Shown: positions 1 to 7,452, counted from the stretch's first letter. The stretch: 22,777 bases of DNA from an uncultured Nitrospinaceae bacterium (GCA_913043155.1 CAJWLY010000007.1:1-22777); one strand, 5' to 3'. Notes: generated by a model from the letters alone, not told the origin. Made by a program: numbers and translations.

Positions 1-104
1 GTTACCTGTCCATCAAACTATTATTGAAGATCGTATCTCGGGCGGGACTGATTCCGTTTGTTGTTTATCGAATTCTGCTGGGGATATTTATCCTGGCGTT
101 CTGA
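1..104 (+). CDS. uppP: Undecaprenyl-diphosphatase, C-terminal fragment (cut by window start)
   Basis: An open frame enters from the left edge (first full codon at 3) and ends at TGA 102-104, giving 33 visible residues. They begin YLSIKLLLKIVSR and end in PFVVYRILLGIFILAF. The pattern of a hydrophobic helix, a basic patch, then P-F-x-x-Y-R followed by a last hydrophobic helix is the usual C-terminus of UppP/BacA. This is the integral inner-membrane enzyme that dephosphorylates undecaprenyl diphosphate so the lipid carrier can be reused for peptidoglycan and O-antigen synthesis. The catalytic motifs lie outside the window, so the call rests on this tail alone. The gene converges on the small secreted-protein gene, with a hairpin terminator between them. 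Confidence 0.72.
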   Translation, partial: YLSIKLLLKIVSRAGLIPFVVYRILLGIFILAF

Positions 105-137
105 TTTTTGAACAACTCCAACTCATACGAAGCGCAC

Positions 138-173
138 AAAAAAAAGCCGGCCCGGATAACTCCGGACCGGCTT
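138..173 (-). terminator. Intrinsic terminator, probably bidirectional
   Basis: Positions 144-155 pair with 162-173 as a 12-bp GC-rich stem with one C-A mismatch and a 6-nt loop (156-161). On the minus strand the stem runs into eight U (A-run 138-145), 39 bases past the stop of the secreted-protein gene. On the plus strand a weaker T run follows at 180-184, so it may also end uppP transcription. Confidence 0.85.
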
Positions 174-211
174 GAACGCTTTTTACTAAAGACGTTGCAA
201 ATCTTCTGGGA

Positions 212-694
212 TTAACCGCAGGTAACGTTCATACCGGTGGTCCCCGTGTTCGTGATACGAACCTCACCGCTGATGTCACCAATGGAGTCGCCACGGCTGA
301 AATTACTCTGGCCACCCAAGGTTACACTCTTGCGTCCCATGCTGTGTTTCTTGGCCATACCCACCGCAACCGAATCAACTGCGCCAGGAACACACTGGTC
401 TGACTTTTTACACTTAAACGCGGTGTCTTTCCTGTTACCTGAGCTCCCACCGGGCAGACCGTGATGATCCGTCGTACCCAACGTAATGGCAACCGTGGTG
501 GCATTGGACGACTTCCAAATTACCGCGTTGGCATTCCCGCGATCGGCGGGATGGCTGCCAGCAGCTTCCAACGTGATGGACTTAGCGTCATTACAGCTTG
601 TGCTAGCACCGGGGCCGAGTGCACCGGCAAAAGCGGACGCAGTCAAACAAACAACAGCTACAGCAGTCAAAACAGCAAGTGCAAGTTTCTTCAT
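212..694 (-). CDS. Small secreted cysteine-containing protein of unknown function
   Basis: The protein has 160 residues. Residues 1 to about 23 form a clear Sec signal peptide: MKK, a hydrophobic core, then a cleavage site around ASAFA. The mature part of about 137 residues is rich in Gly, Ser, Thr, Asn and Ala and has four cysteines: one near the mature N-terminus (TSCND), a C-x5-C pair (CKKSDQC) and one three residues before the end (TCG). These could form two disulfides in the periplasm or outside the cell. The alternating beta-like sequence suggests a small beta-sandwich, but I recognise no family. ATG at 694 is supported by a strong Shine-Dalgarno (AAGGGAGGAA, 701-710). A near-consensus promoter, a long leader and a strong terminator mark it as an independent, probably well-expressed single-gene unit. 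Confidence 0.85.
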   Translation of the reverse strand: MKKLALAVLTAVAVVCLTASAFAGALGPGASTSCNDAKSITLEAAGSHPADRGNANAVIWKSSNATTVAITLGTTDHHGLPGGSSGNRKDTAFKCKKSDQCVPGAVDSVAVGMAKKHSMGRKSVTLGGQSNFSRGDSIGDISGEVRITNTGTTGMNVTCG

Positions 695-917
695 GATTGT
701 TTCCTCCCTTACCCTGGTTGAACAGCTATTAACTACTTTTCCGCAAGGGGCTAACTAATAGCCACCTCCTCCCATAATATCCAAGCAATGTTGGAATATT
801 CCTTTTATCAAAGATCAGACTTCCCATCCTTCCAGACCCGTAATTTCAACCCGCGGGGCGAATCGTCTCCTCGATCTGCACACAGCTAAGCCGCCACGAG
901 CACAGGCCTTATAAGAT
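695..917 (-). promoter_or_regulatory. Long 5' leader of the secreted-protein gene
   Basis: If transcription starts near 917, the mRNA has about 220 untranslated bases. They include a GC-rich half (about 840-905), a perfect 10-bp palindrome GGAATATTCC (793-802), a short hairpin (749-753 pairing with 759-763) and a purine-rich GGGAGGAGG stretch near 766-775 with no long frame behind it. No known riboswitch class was recognised. The leader's extent depends on the predicted promoter being real. Confidence 0.4.
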
Positions 918-923
918 GATAGG

Positions 924-951
924 AGTATACAGACCAAGGGTATCCTGTCAA
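924..951 (-). promoter_or_regulatory. Sigma-70-type promoter for the secreted-protein gene
   Basis: On the minus strand a perfect -35 TTGACA (946-951) is followed after 16 bases by -10 TATACT (924-929). This is the best promoter match in the window, and it points at the secreted-protein gene. Confidence 0.7.
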
Positions 952-1249
952 TGTTTTTTTAGGAATTTTCTGACCTTAGGTAGGCTAAAATTTTGTTTTT
1001 TAATCGATTCCCTGATTTTGTCGAGGATGCATGGCTTATCTAAACTTTTGTTTTATTTATCTGTACTTTGTATATCCAGCCCCCTTCCTATCTGTAGGAA
1101 AATATGAACGCGCCCTAAAGATCAGGACAGAAATATTTACCCTTTTCCCTCGAACAGGGTCCCCCAGCGGAAGTACTGTCGGATCCCGAACGGTACGGGA
1201 CAAAACGCCTCGCCCCAAGTATGATTACAGTCACTGGAAACCGGTATTC
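952..1249. other. Intergenic region with no supported gene
   Basis: AT-rich to about 1100, then GC-rich near 1150-1215. It lies between the promoter at 924-951 and the 3' end of the uridylyltransferase gene. Plus-strand open frames here have no plausible ribosome site or recognisable protein; the longest runs antisense into the uridylyltransferase. A short CCCG...CGGG inverted repeat around 1184-1200 has no U-tract. Nothing else is supported. Confidence 0.5.
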
Positions 1250-2611
1250 TCACTGCTCGATATCCTCGTTTTCCAGTACCGTTCCTTTTGGTATGCGAAG
1301 GGATTTTTTGTTCGCAATGAGCCGTACGGTTCCCTTAAGGGTTACCGCCCCGTTGAAACGGACCGCTCCTCCTATTTCGAGCGAATCCAATTCCACCATA
1401 CTGGGGGCAACTGGAATTCGTTTCTGAAATTCCTGCAGATCATCGAAGGGCTCGTGCAAGGTGATTCTGGGCAGATCGGAGCTTATACGTTCAGGATTTT
1501 TTTTCAGACTACCCCGTTCCAGATGAAAGAGATCGGACCATAAGTAGAGGAGATCACAGGTTCGTTTCACCGCAAAGAATCGATCCCTAGGGACGATGAG
1601 TCCGACCGCTTCGGGAAAGCAGTTGAACGCGGTTCCAATCGCGGTTTCCAGCTGTAATACCGGTTGACCCTTGACTATTTTACGGTTAACGATGACATCT
1701 AGATCCAGCGGCCCCTTTTCCAGTAACTCTTTCAGCCGGGCCAGGTTGATCCAAATATTATTGGTATTAAAAATCTTGAACTTTTGTTGTCCGCAAAACT
1801 CGGCAACATGCTCCGGAGGCACGTTGGCAACTTCCAGCAGTTTGATTCGACCCTTCTCCTGGTACAAGGTTCCGCCTTTTGTGTCGGCCGCGGTTTTCGG
1901 GGTCACCTCCATCAAAAACGGAATATCCTCTCTTAGCATGTAATGAAGAATTCGCAAATCCACTCCCGCACCTAGATTATCAACATTGGAAACGAAAAGA
2001 ATTTCGCGGCCATCAGCGAGCAAGCGATCGAGGTACCCCTGATCCGCCAGACAAGAGTATAAATCGCCGTGTCCAGGGGGATACCATACGTCACTGCCAA
2101 ATTTCTTTAGATCGAGGAAACCGTCGCCCTCTTCCAGCAAGCGGGGGAATTGGTTCTGGCAAAAAGTCAGGATTTCCGGGTTGCCTAGGTACTTGCCAAC
2201 GAGGCGTTCTGTCTCATCATGGGTGCGAAAACTGTTCATCAAAAGGAGGGGAATATCGGCCTGGTATTTCTTGTTGAGTTCGCCTACCTGATCAACAGTG
2301 AGATCAAGAAAGGTCTTTTTCTCACGGACAGCGATTGCCGACTTGGTTCCATGGCAACCCATGGTGGTGCCGAGTCCACCGTTGAGCTTACACACTCCGA
2401 GTCGGGCTAAGGCAGCTTCCAGATGAGTGCGCTCGGGAGCCTTGAGCGAATCGTAGCGGACGAGCTTAGAGTCGTCGGGACTCTTCATAGATTTCCATCG
2501 CACCCCTGCGCGCCCCGTTTGAGACTTTTCATACGAACGGATGAATCCTTCCGAGGCGGCCTCAGTCATTTTGTAGGGGCCCAGCAACTTTTTCAATTGT
2601 TCCGTATTCAT
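1250..2611 (-). CDS. UTP--glucose-1-phosphate uridylyltransferase, eukaryote-type (UDPGP family)
   Basis: This 453-residue protein makes UDP-glucose from UTP and glucose-1-phosphate in the cytoplasm, supplying glucose for polysaccharides, LPS and glycolipids. Residues 75-91 carry the nucleotide-binding loop KLNGGLGTTMGCHGTKS, matching the eukaryotic UGP2 signature with Thr in place of the usual Pro near the end. Further family blocks follow in order: NVDNLGA, NTNNIWINL, QLETAIGTAFNCF with IVPRDRFFAVK just after, and a C-terminal left-handed beta-helix-like stretch. Bacteria usually use the unrelated GalU, so this is the less common solution. Length is slightly below the usual 470-510. No good Shine-Dalgarno precedes the ATG. 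A related sugar specificity (UDP-GlcNAc or UDP-sugar pyrophosphorylase) is less likely because the glucose-type motifs are intact. Confidence 0.92.
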   Translation of the reverse strand: MNTEQLKKLLGPYKMTEAASEGFIRSYEKSQTGRAGVRWKSMKSPDDSKLVRYDSLKAPERTHLEAALARLGVCKLNGGLGTTMGCHGTKSAIAVREKKTFLDLTVDQVGELNKKYQADIPLLLMNSFRTHDETERLVGKYLGNPEILTFCQNQFPRLLEEGDGFLDLKKFGSDVWYPPGHGDLYSCLADQGYLDRLLADGREILFVSNVDNLGAGVDLRILHYMLREDIPFLMEVTPKTAADTKGGTLYQEKGRIKLLEVANVPPEHVAEFCGQQKFKIFNTNNIWINLARLKELLEKGPLDLDVIVNRKIVKGQPVLQLETAIGTAFNCFPEAVGLIVPRDRFFAVKRTCDLLYLWSDLFHLERGSLKKNPERISSDLPRITLHEPFDDLQEFQKRIPVAPSMVELDSLEIGGAVRFNGAVTLKGTVRLIANKKSLRIPKGTVLENEDIEQ

Positions 2612-2700
2612 ACGACGATCTAAGCTCTTCTGCTGACGAACCTCACCAAAATCGGGACCGGGACACTCTAAAATTTCAGCCCGGGTATTATCGAGGGCAA

Positions 2701-2706
2701 ATTATA
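2701..2706 (-). promoter_or_regulatory. Possible -10 element for the uridylyltransferase gene
   Basis: The minus strand reads a perfect TATAAT about 90 bases before the start codon. The hexamer 17 bases further upstream (AATCCC) is a poor -35, so this is only a candidate. Confidence 0.3.
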
Positions 2707-2835
2707 CTGCCATTTGATAGATTGGGATTAAATTTATTCCTTTCCAAAACAGCGGTTTCCCTAATGGGAAGCAGACTGAACCATAAAATCTAGCAGGGCT
2801 GTTGGGAAGTATAGTCATTCAGACTCAACAGTTGG

Positions 2836-3411
2836 CTAGGATTTTTCCCTCAACCCCCGTTCAATACAAGCAGTCACATTGGGATCCAGAGGGTCACAAT
2901 CACTGGCGAAGTGAGCCACGGGATTCCCTTTTCTATCGATCAAAAATTTATGAAAGTTCCATTCCACGTTCCCATCCTTCGGCATTTTTCCCTCACTCCG
3001 AAGGAACATCAAAAATCTAAAGATACGAAACAACCTTGTTTTAATCTCTCCCCGCGATACCGCCGTAAGCGCAGAGCTCTCCAAAGCTTGGTACAACGGA
3101 TGGGCACCACCGCCTCGAATCCGGACCTTTTCGAACAGGTCGAATCGAATACCATAAGCACTCTCGCAAAAATCTCGAATCTCCGCGGGCGATCCCGGTT
3201 CCTGACCGAGAAAATCGTTACAAGGAAAACCCAGCACACGAAAACCCCGGGACTGGTATGTTGCATGCAGGGCCTGCAGACTCCGGTATTGGGGAGTGAA
3301 ACCGCAACGGGAAGCCACATTGACGATCAAGAGTACCTTGCCCCGGTATTCAGCTAAGTCCTTTGAACGACCTTCAAGGGTTTTTACCCTAATATCGTAA
3401 ATCGCAGTCAT
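2836..3411 (-). CDS. Glutathione peroxidase family protein (BtuE-like)
   Basis: A thioredoxin-fold peroxidase that reduces hydrogen peroxide and lipid hydroperoxides with thiol electrons (glutathione or thioredoxin). Counting from ATG 3411 (191 residues), the catalytic Cys is C36 in NVASRCGFTPQY. The tetrad Gln is Q70 in FPCNDFLGQEPG, and the Trp-Asn pair sits in VEWNFHKFL. This is a cysteine rather than a selenocysteine form. The HPLYQ block also matches E. coli BtuE. I chose ATG 3411 because GATGGTGAT lies at a suitable distance and the Cys position then fits the family. In-frame ATG 3423 and TTG 3426 are alternatives without a better ribosome site. It is co-directional with the uridylyltransferase but 224 bases away, so probably a separate unit. 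Confidence 0.9.
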   Translation of the reverse strand: MTAIYDIRVKTLEGRSKDLAEYRGKVLLIVNVASRCGFTPQYRSLQALHATYQSRGFRVLGFPCNDFLGQEPGSPAEIRDFCESAYGIRFDLFEKVRIRGGGAHPLYQALESSALTAVSRGEIKTRLFRIFRFLMFLRSEGKMPKDGNVEWNFHKFLIDRKGNPVAHFASDCDPLDPNVTACIERGLREKS

Positions 3412-3490
3412 ATTAATCACCATCAATTAAAACGAAAGGCCATGTTATCCCAAAGGTTTTGACGTATAATAATGCGAGTCGGGACCAAAA

Positions 3491-3511
3491 CTAAGGGAAA
3501 ATTAACCTTAG
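3491..3511. other. Short inverted repeat upstream of the 206-aa gene
   Basis: CTAAGG (3491-3496) and CCTTAG (3506-3511) flank a 9-base AT-rich spacer in the gap between the divergent peroxidase and 206-aa genes. A TATAAT is at 3465-3470 without a convincing -35. It could be an operator or chance. Confidence 0.25.
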
Positions 3512-3549
3512 CAAACCAATCATTTTGAGCCGTTTTTTGGACGAAAACC

Positions 3550-4170
3550 ATGCTGATTTTCAAAAATAATATTCACGACCGGCAGGAGATGGGGCTCACC
3601 ACCCTGTCTCCCACCCCGGACATAGGGTACGATGAATGGTTCAATCCGCTGCATTTAATTGAGGTCGCCCTAGAAGAAGAGGATGAATTGCTCGACTTTC
3701 TAGAGCGCCAGCCCAAGGAATACTGGGCGCAAGATCTTAAAAGGTTTTATCCCCGGGCTCACAGGGTCGGCGGCTTCCCCGTTTTCCGTAACCTACAGCG
3801 TGTTCTGACCATTGGACTAGAAAACCAGACCACTTGGTACCACATGAACACGTATCATTTTTGTTTTCTGTACGATGTTTTGGTCCGCTTCGCTTTCAAC
3901 TACAACCAGGATAACCGGAAGGGACGGCTCGACGCCCTACCCGAACTGAAGGGTAAACCACTCCACCTCGAATCATTTGTTAACGATTATTTCTTCAACG
4001 TGGCCTTTCTCATGGATGAGGACAAGTATAACTCCCTCACCCGCGAGGAAAAATTGAAGATGGGCTACAAGTGTCCCTGCCAGTTCGGGGTGATCAATGG
4101 CCTGACTCCCACCCGGGAAGAAATGGAACTGCAATCATCCCGCAGTTATCCCTATTCCATTTACGTATAG
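3550..4170 (+). CDS. Conserved-looking cytoplasmic protein of unknown function
   Basis: This 206-residue protein was not recognised. It has no signal peptide or membrane helix. It is rich in aromatic residues (many Tyr, Phe, Trp) and acidic in its first third, with a run of Glu/Asp around residues 42-48 (EEEDELLDFLE). The middle is dense in Tyr, His and Phe (WYHMNTYHFCFLYDVLVRF). Near the C-terminus a CPC motif sits in YKCPCQFGVINGLTP and could bind a metal or be redox active. The codon pattern matches the flanking genes, which supports a real gene. ATG 3550 lacks a clear ribosome site; the in-frame ATG at about 3589 is possible. It precedes nnr by 95 bases but may be transcribed separately. 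Confidence 0.75.
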   Translation: MLIFKNNIHDRQEMGLTTLSPTPDIGYDEWFNPLHLIEVALEEEDELLDFLERQPKEYWAQDLKRFYPRAHRVGGFPVFRNLQRVLTIGLENQTTWYHMNTYHFCFLYDVLVRFAFNYNQDNRKGRLDALPELKGKPLHLESFVNDYFFNVAFLMDEDKYNSLTREEKLKMGYKCPCQFGVINGLTPTREEMELQSSRSYPYSIYV

Positions 4171-4233
4171 GTAAAAGGAAACCCCTCAACACATAAAAAG
4201 TTTTCTTCTTGATTTTACTTGAATGAATTCTTT

Positions 4234-4252
4234 GTACCAAGTAGGTACTTTT
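4234..4252 (+). terminator. Weak hairpin with short T run
   Basis: GTACC (4234-4238) and GGTAC (4244-4248) form a 5-bp stem with a 5-nt loop, followed by TTTT just before nnr. It may partly end transcription of the upstream gene; the stem is short. Confidence 0.25.
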
Positions 4253-4265
4253 GATTGGTTATTGA

Positions 4266-5816
4266 ATGAAAAAAGTTGCCCGCGCAAAAGAAATGCAAGC
4301 CATCGACCGACTTGCCATCGAGGAGTACGACGTTTCCGGACTGACGCTCATGGAAAACGCTGGGCAGGGGATAGTGACCGCACTTAAAAAACGGTTTAAC
4401 AACCTTTCCAACAAGCGAGTCATCATTTTCTGCGGGAAAGGAAATAACGGGGGAGACGGATTTGTTGTCGCGCGATATTTATTCAACTTGGGAACGGAGG
4501 TTGTAACGTTCCTTATTGGAAAGAGGGCTGATCTTAAAAACGACGCCGCCGTCAATGCGGAGTCAGCTATCAACCTGGGGATCACCGTGCAGGAAGTAAA
4601 CATCAACAACCTCTCTTCTTTTGATCCCTCAATAAAAAATTGCGATCTCATCGTCGATACCCTGTTCGGAACCGGGCTCACCCGTCCAGTGTCCGGACTA
4701 TATGAACAAACTATCGAAAAAATTAATGCAGCGGAAAAATTCGTGGTTGCCGTGGACGTCCCCTCAGGCATCGATTCTGACACCGGTCAATTGATAGGGC
4801 CGCATGTAAAAGCTAATCTAACATTTGCGCTTGGCTTACTCAAACGTGGGCACCTGCTTTATCCGGCCACCGAAGCGATGGGCGAAGTCGAGATCGTTGA
4901 TATCGGTCTACCGAGTGAAGCCGTGGACTCACAGCGATTAAGAGTCCGCGTCACTGAAGAGGAAGACCTGCACTCCTGGTTCAGGCCACGTTCTGGCGAT
5001 AGCCACAAGGGATCTTACGGCCACGTTCTGGTGATAGCCGGGTCGCGGGGCAAAGGAGGCGCAGCGGGACTGACAGCACTGGCCGCGCTCAGGGCCGGAT
5101 GCGGCCTGGTCACCCTCGCCTTGCCTGAAGGATGCCAGCGGGCTCTGGAATTTCATCCTCTGGAAGTCATGACTGTCCCAACTCCGGAAACAGTATCAGG
5201 AAGTTTTGCGCTCGCAGCGAAGGAGATTCTGCTCAATCAGTGCAAGGGAAAATCAGCGGTTGCAATCGGACCCGGCCTCTCCACCGACCCCGAAACAATC
5301 GAACTATTGAACAATCTTCTCTGTAAGATAGACTGTCCGATGGTAATCGACGCCGATGGACTAAACGGATTGGCTCAACATCCCAGACTTCTGTCGACCT
5401 TGAAATCAGATACTGTCCTCACTCCGCACCCGAAGGAAATGTCACGACTTTTGGGCCTGAGAACCGGAGACATTCTGAAGAACCGGATTGAGGCTGCCAC
5501 CGAATTTGCCCGCAAACACGCTCTATGTCTGGTTCTTAAGGGGGCCGCCAGCCTCATTGCCCTTCCGGACGGCTCAGTAACAATCAACCCTACTGGTAAC
5601 CCGGGAATGGCCACCGCAGGATCGGGTGATGTCCTAACGGGAATCATAGCCTCGATCATCGCACAGGGACTTTCCTCCGGAGAGGCCGCCATCGCGGGAA
5701 CCTACCTGCATGGTCTTGCAGGGGATATTTTTGCTGAAGCTGAGACCCAAACCAGTCTCATCGCAGGTGACCTCCTGCGCACTCTTCCAGAAAGCCTGAA
5801 ACGGATACTCCCCTAA
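4266..5816 (+). CDS. nnr: Bifunctional NAD(P)H-hydrate epimerase / ADP-dependent dehydratase
   Basis: Repairs hydrated NADH and NADPH (NADHX, NADPHX). The N-terminal YjeF_N domain epimerises the S and R forms, and the C-terminal ribokinase-like domain dehydrates the hydrate using ADP. In 516 residues the epimerase motifs are GKGNNGGDGFVV (57-68) and VDVPSGIDSDTG (163-174). The dehydratase half carries GPGLSTDPE, DADGLN, LTPHPKEMSRLLG and GNPGMATAGSGDVLTG (about 444-459). Both halves look complete and total length is normal for the fused form. ATG 4266 has no obvious Shine-Dalgarno. The stop lies two bases before the tsaE start, so the two genes are almost certainly co-transcribed; nnr-tsaE adjacency is common in bacteria. 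Confidence 0.96.
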   Translation: MKKVARAKEMQAIDRLAIEEYDVSGLTLMENAGQGIVTALKKRFNNLSNKRVIIFCGKGNNGGDGFVVARYLFNLGTEVVTFLIGKRADLKNDAAVNAESAINLGITVQEVNINNLSSFDPSIKNCDLIVDTLFGTGLTRPVSGLYEQTIEKINAAEKFVVAVDVPSGIDSDTGQLIGPHVKANLTFALGLLKRGHLLYPATEAMGEVEIVDIGLPSEAVDSQRLRVRVTEEEDLHSWFRPRSGDSHKGSYGHVLVIAGSRGKGGAAGLTALAALRAGCGLVTLALPEGCQRALEFHPLEVMTVPTPETVSGSFALAAKEILLNQCKGKSAVAIGPGLSTDPETIELLNNLLCKIDCPMVIDADGLNGLAQHPRLLSTLKSDTVLTPHPKEMSRLLGLRTGDILKNRIEAATEFARKHALCLVLKGAASLIALPDGSVTINPTGNPGMATAGSGDVLTGIIASIIAQGLSSGEAAIAGTYLHGLAGDIFAEAETQTSLIAGDLLRTLPESLKRILP

Positions 5817-5818
5817 CC

Positions 5819-6307
5819 ATGCAGGTTTCCACTCACAGTCACGGGGAATCCCTAGCCCTTGGAGAACATCTAGGCCAATGGCTGAAGGCGGGCGACATCG
5901 TTCTGCTTTTCGGTGACCTAGGTTCTGGGAAAACCACTCTGACCCAGGGACTATGTCGAGGACTGGGTCTGCCCCAGAATGAGTACGTCCGCAGTCCTTC
6001 CTTCACCCTGATTAACGAGTATCAAGGGGCTATACCGATCTACCATATTGATCTATACCGACTCGATACCATTCAGGAAATCGAAACTCTCGGACTTGAA
6101 GAAATCCTGTTCGCTGGAAAAAGCGTATCCATTGTGGAATGGGCCGAGAAACTCTTCCCCCCCACTAATCCGGATGCTTTTCTCAGCTTCGAGATTGACA
6201 AGCGAGTGGAAATTCGCATCGAAATCAACAGCGAAACCGACCGGCTACTAAAGATTGCCCCCGTCAATCTGGGTGACCGGACCCTGCCAACTTTTCCTTT
6301 ACATTAA
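5819..6307 (+). CDS. tsaE: tRNA threonylcarbamoyladenosine biosynthesis ATPase TsaE
   Basis: A P-loop ATPase that works with the TsaD-TsaB complex to install t6A at position 37 of ANN-decoding tRNAs. In 162 residues the Walker A is GDLGSGKTT (32-40). The family blocks SPSFTLINEY, HIDLYRL and VSIVEWAEK follow in the expected order. Length is typical. The start codon is two bases after the nnr stop, implying translational coupling, and no separate ribosome site is visible. The protein ends just before a hairpin that separates it from the lpt genes. Confidence 0.95.
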   Translation: MQVSTHSHGESLALGEHLGQWLKAGDIVLLFGDLGSGKTTLTQGLCRGLGLPQNEYVRSPSFTLINEYQGAIPIYHIDLYRLDTIQEIETLGLEEILFAGKSVSIVEWAEKLFPPTNPDAFLSFEIDKRVEIRIEINSETDRLLKIAPVNLGDRTLPTFPLH

Positions 6308-6309
6308 CC

Positions 6310-6341
6310 ATGCCGTATGGCAACCTCAATTGGTACGGCAT
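6310..6341 (+). other. Hairpin between tsaE and lptC
   Basis: A perfect 8-bp inverted repeat, ATGCCGTA (6310-6317) and TACGGCAT (6334-6341), with a 16-base loop lies just after tsaE. Only three T follow, so it is a weak terminator at best; it may instead act as an RNA processing or attenuation element separating nnr-tsaE from the lpt genes. Confidence 0.35.
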
Positions 6342-6379
6342 TTGCAGGTTACGGTAAACACCACATAAAACAATAAGTA

Positions 6380-6814
6380 ATGTTAAATAACCTCCGCATT
6401 TTAGTTCTCTTGCTGGCTCTTTCAGTGGCCGGTTTTGCCGGGTACAGTTTTATAAGCAAATTCAATCATTCGTCGGAGAGCGAAGAGATCCATATCAATA
6501 AAGAAGGAGTGGATGTCGAAATCAAAAATTTTAAACTAGAACATAAAAGGCTTGGTCACAAAGATTGGGAGTTAAAGGCAAGACAAGCTTTGATAAATCG
6601 CGAAAAAGGTGAAACGCAAATGCAGGACGTTGAGATCATCTTCATAAACAAAAATGACCGGAAATTTCGGATTCTCGCCGATTCCGGTATTTTAAAAAAC
6701 AAGACCAACGACCTGGATCTGGAGGGACATGTAAAAATGTTGGTCGATAGTGCCCTAGGCCGGGAGCGATTCAGCCCAGGTCCCGAACCAGCCTCTTTCC
6801 AACCGAAGCCTTAA
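6380..6814 (+). CDS. lptC: LPS export protein LptC, short form
   Basis: A bitopic inner-membrane protein that receives LPS from LptB2FG and passes it to LptA. Residues 5-26 form one membrane helix. A beta-rich periplasmic segment follows, including KNFKLEHKRLGHKDWELKAR, FRILADSGIL and LDLEGHVKM, which resemble strands of the LptC jellyroll. The protein is only 144 residues against about 190 in E. coli and ends in a Pro-rich tail (FSPGPEPASFQPKP), so the C-terminal strands seen in E. coli are missing. No other frame continues them: the other two frames hit stops at once or lead directly into lptA. Identity is supported by position directly before lptA and lptB. Confidence 0.8.
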   Translation: MLNNLRILVLLLALSVAGFAGYSFISKFNHSSESEEIHINKEGVDVEIKNFKLEHKRLGHKDWELKARQALINREKGETQMQDVEIIFINKNDRKFRILADSGILKNKTNDLDLEGHVKMLVDSALGRERFSPGPEPASFQPKP

Positions 6815-6825
6815 AAGCCTATCCC

Positions 6826-7341
6826 ATGTTGCACTTACCAAACAAAGCGATGACTTATACAAGCCTCTTTTTGGCTTTCACTCTCTTGGCCGCCCCTCCC
6901 GGTTTTTCCCAAGAAGGCAAGAAGAAAAAATTTAGCAATAAAGATAGGCAGGAACCCATTGAAATCACGTCGGATCGGATGCGCTCAGAGAATGGAGGTC
7001 AAAAGATCATATTTTCCGGGAACGTTGTGATTGTTCAAGCCGGTATGGCCATCACCGCCGACATTATGGAAGTCTATAACACGCCGGACAAAAAACAGAC
7101 GGAAGAAATCGTCGCAATCGGCAACGTCGATATCGTGCGAGGCAAAAAACGAATGAAGGGAGACCGGGCAGTTTATTTGTACCAACTGCAAAAAATAATT
7201 CTAACGGGATCCCCAAAGGCCATTGCCTGGGAAGGTAACGACACCATCGAAGGACGGGAAATGATTTTCCTGATCGAAAAAGACCGCTTTATCGTCAATG
7301 AACGGGTCCGGGCTAAACTCTTTCCCAAATCGGGTAAATAA
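6826..7341 (+). CDS. lptA: LPS transport periplasmic protein LptA (OstA-like)
   Basis: Periplasmic bridge protein that carries LPS from LptC to LptD. The 171-residue precursor has a hydrophobic signal segment (about residues 10-29) ending around GFSQ, then a Lys-rich linker and an OstA_N beta-jellyroll. Family strands visible are PIEITSDRMRSENGGQKIIFSGNV in two pieces around residues 45-68, then GNVDIVRGKKRMKGDRAVY and IEGREMIFLIEKDRFIV. ATG 6826 gives an N-terminal extension of eight residues before a second ATG at 6850; neither has a strong ribosome site. It starts 11 bases after lptC and is followed after 111 bases by lptB. Confidence 0.92.
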   Translation: MLHLPNKAMTYTSLFLAFTLLAAPPGFSQEGKKKKFSNKDRQEPIEITSDRMRSENGGQKIIFSGNVVIVQAGMAITADIMEVYNTPDKKQTEEIVAIGNVDIVRGKKRMKGDRAVYLYQLQKIILTGSPKAIAWEGNDTIEGREMIFLIEKDRFIVNERVRAKLFPKSGK

Positions 7342-7397
7342 TAGAAGAAGAAAAGTGGCGCAGGATAGGAAACCCTTGTCTACTAGCTGATGACGAG

Positions 7398-7429
7398 GGG
7401 GAAACAGCCGTGTGGAATGGGCTCTCCCC
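7398..7429 (+). other. Interrupted hairpin between lptA and lptB
   Basis: GGGGA (7398-7402) pairs with TCCCC (7425-7429), and inside it AGCC (7406-7409) pairs with GGCT (7420-7423) around a 10-base loop. It lies in the unusually long lptA-lptB gap, 24 bases before the lptB GTG. There is no T run. Confidence 0.3.
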
Positions 7430-7452
7430 ATAACCGTTAAATTAATAATTAA

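Noticed and set aside
916..1543. Plus-strand open frames (63 and 170 codons) before and across the uridylyltransferase gene
   Set aside because: No ribosome site or recognisable protein; the longer one is mostly antisense to a gene with clear family motifs.
3205..3235. Loss of the catalytic Gln in the glutathione peroxidase (CNDF in place of CNQF)
   Set aside because: The tetrad Gln is the later one in the QEP motif, which is present as Q70; the changed residue is not the catalytic one.
6722..6826. Frameshift explaining the short LptC
   Set aside because: The other two frames hit stops at once or lead into the lptA start without LptC-like strands.
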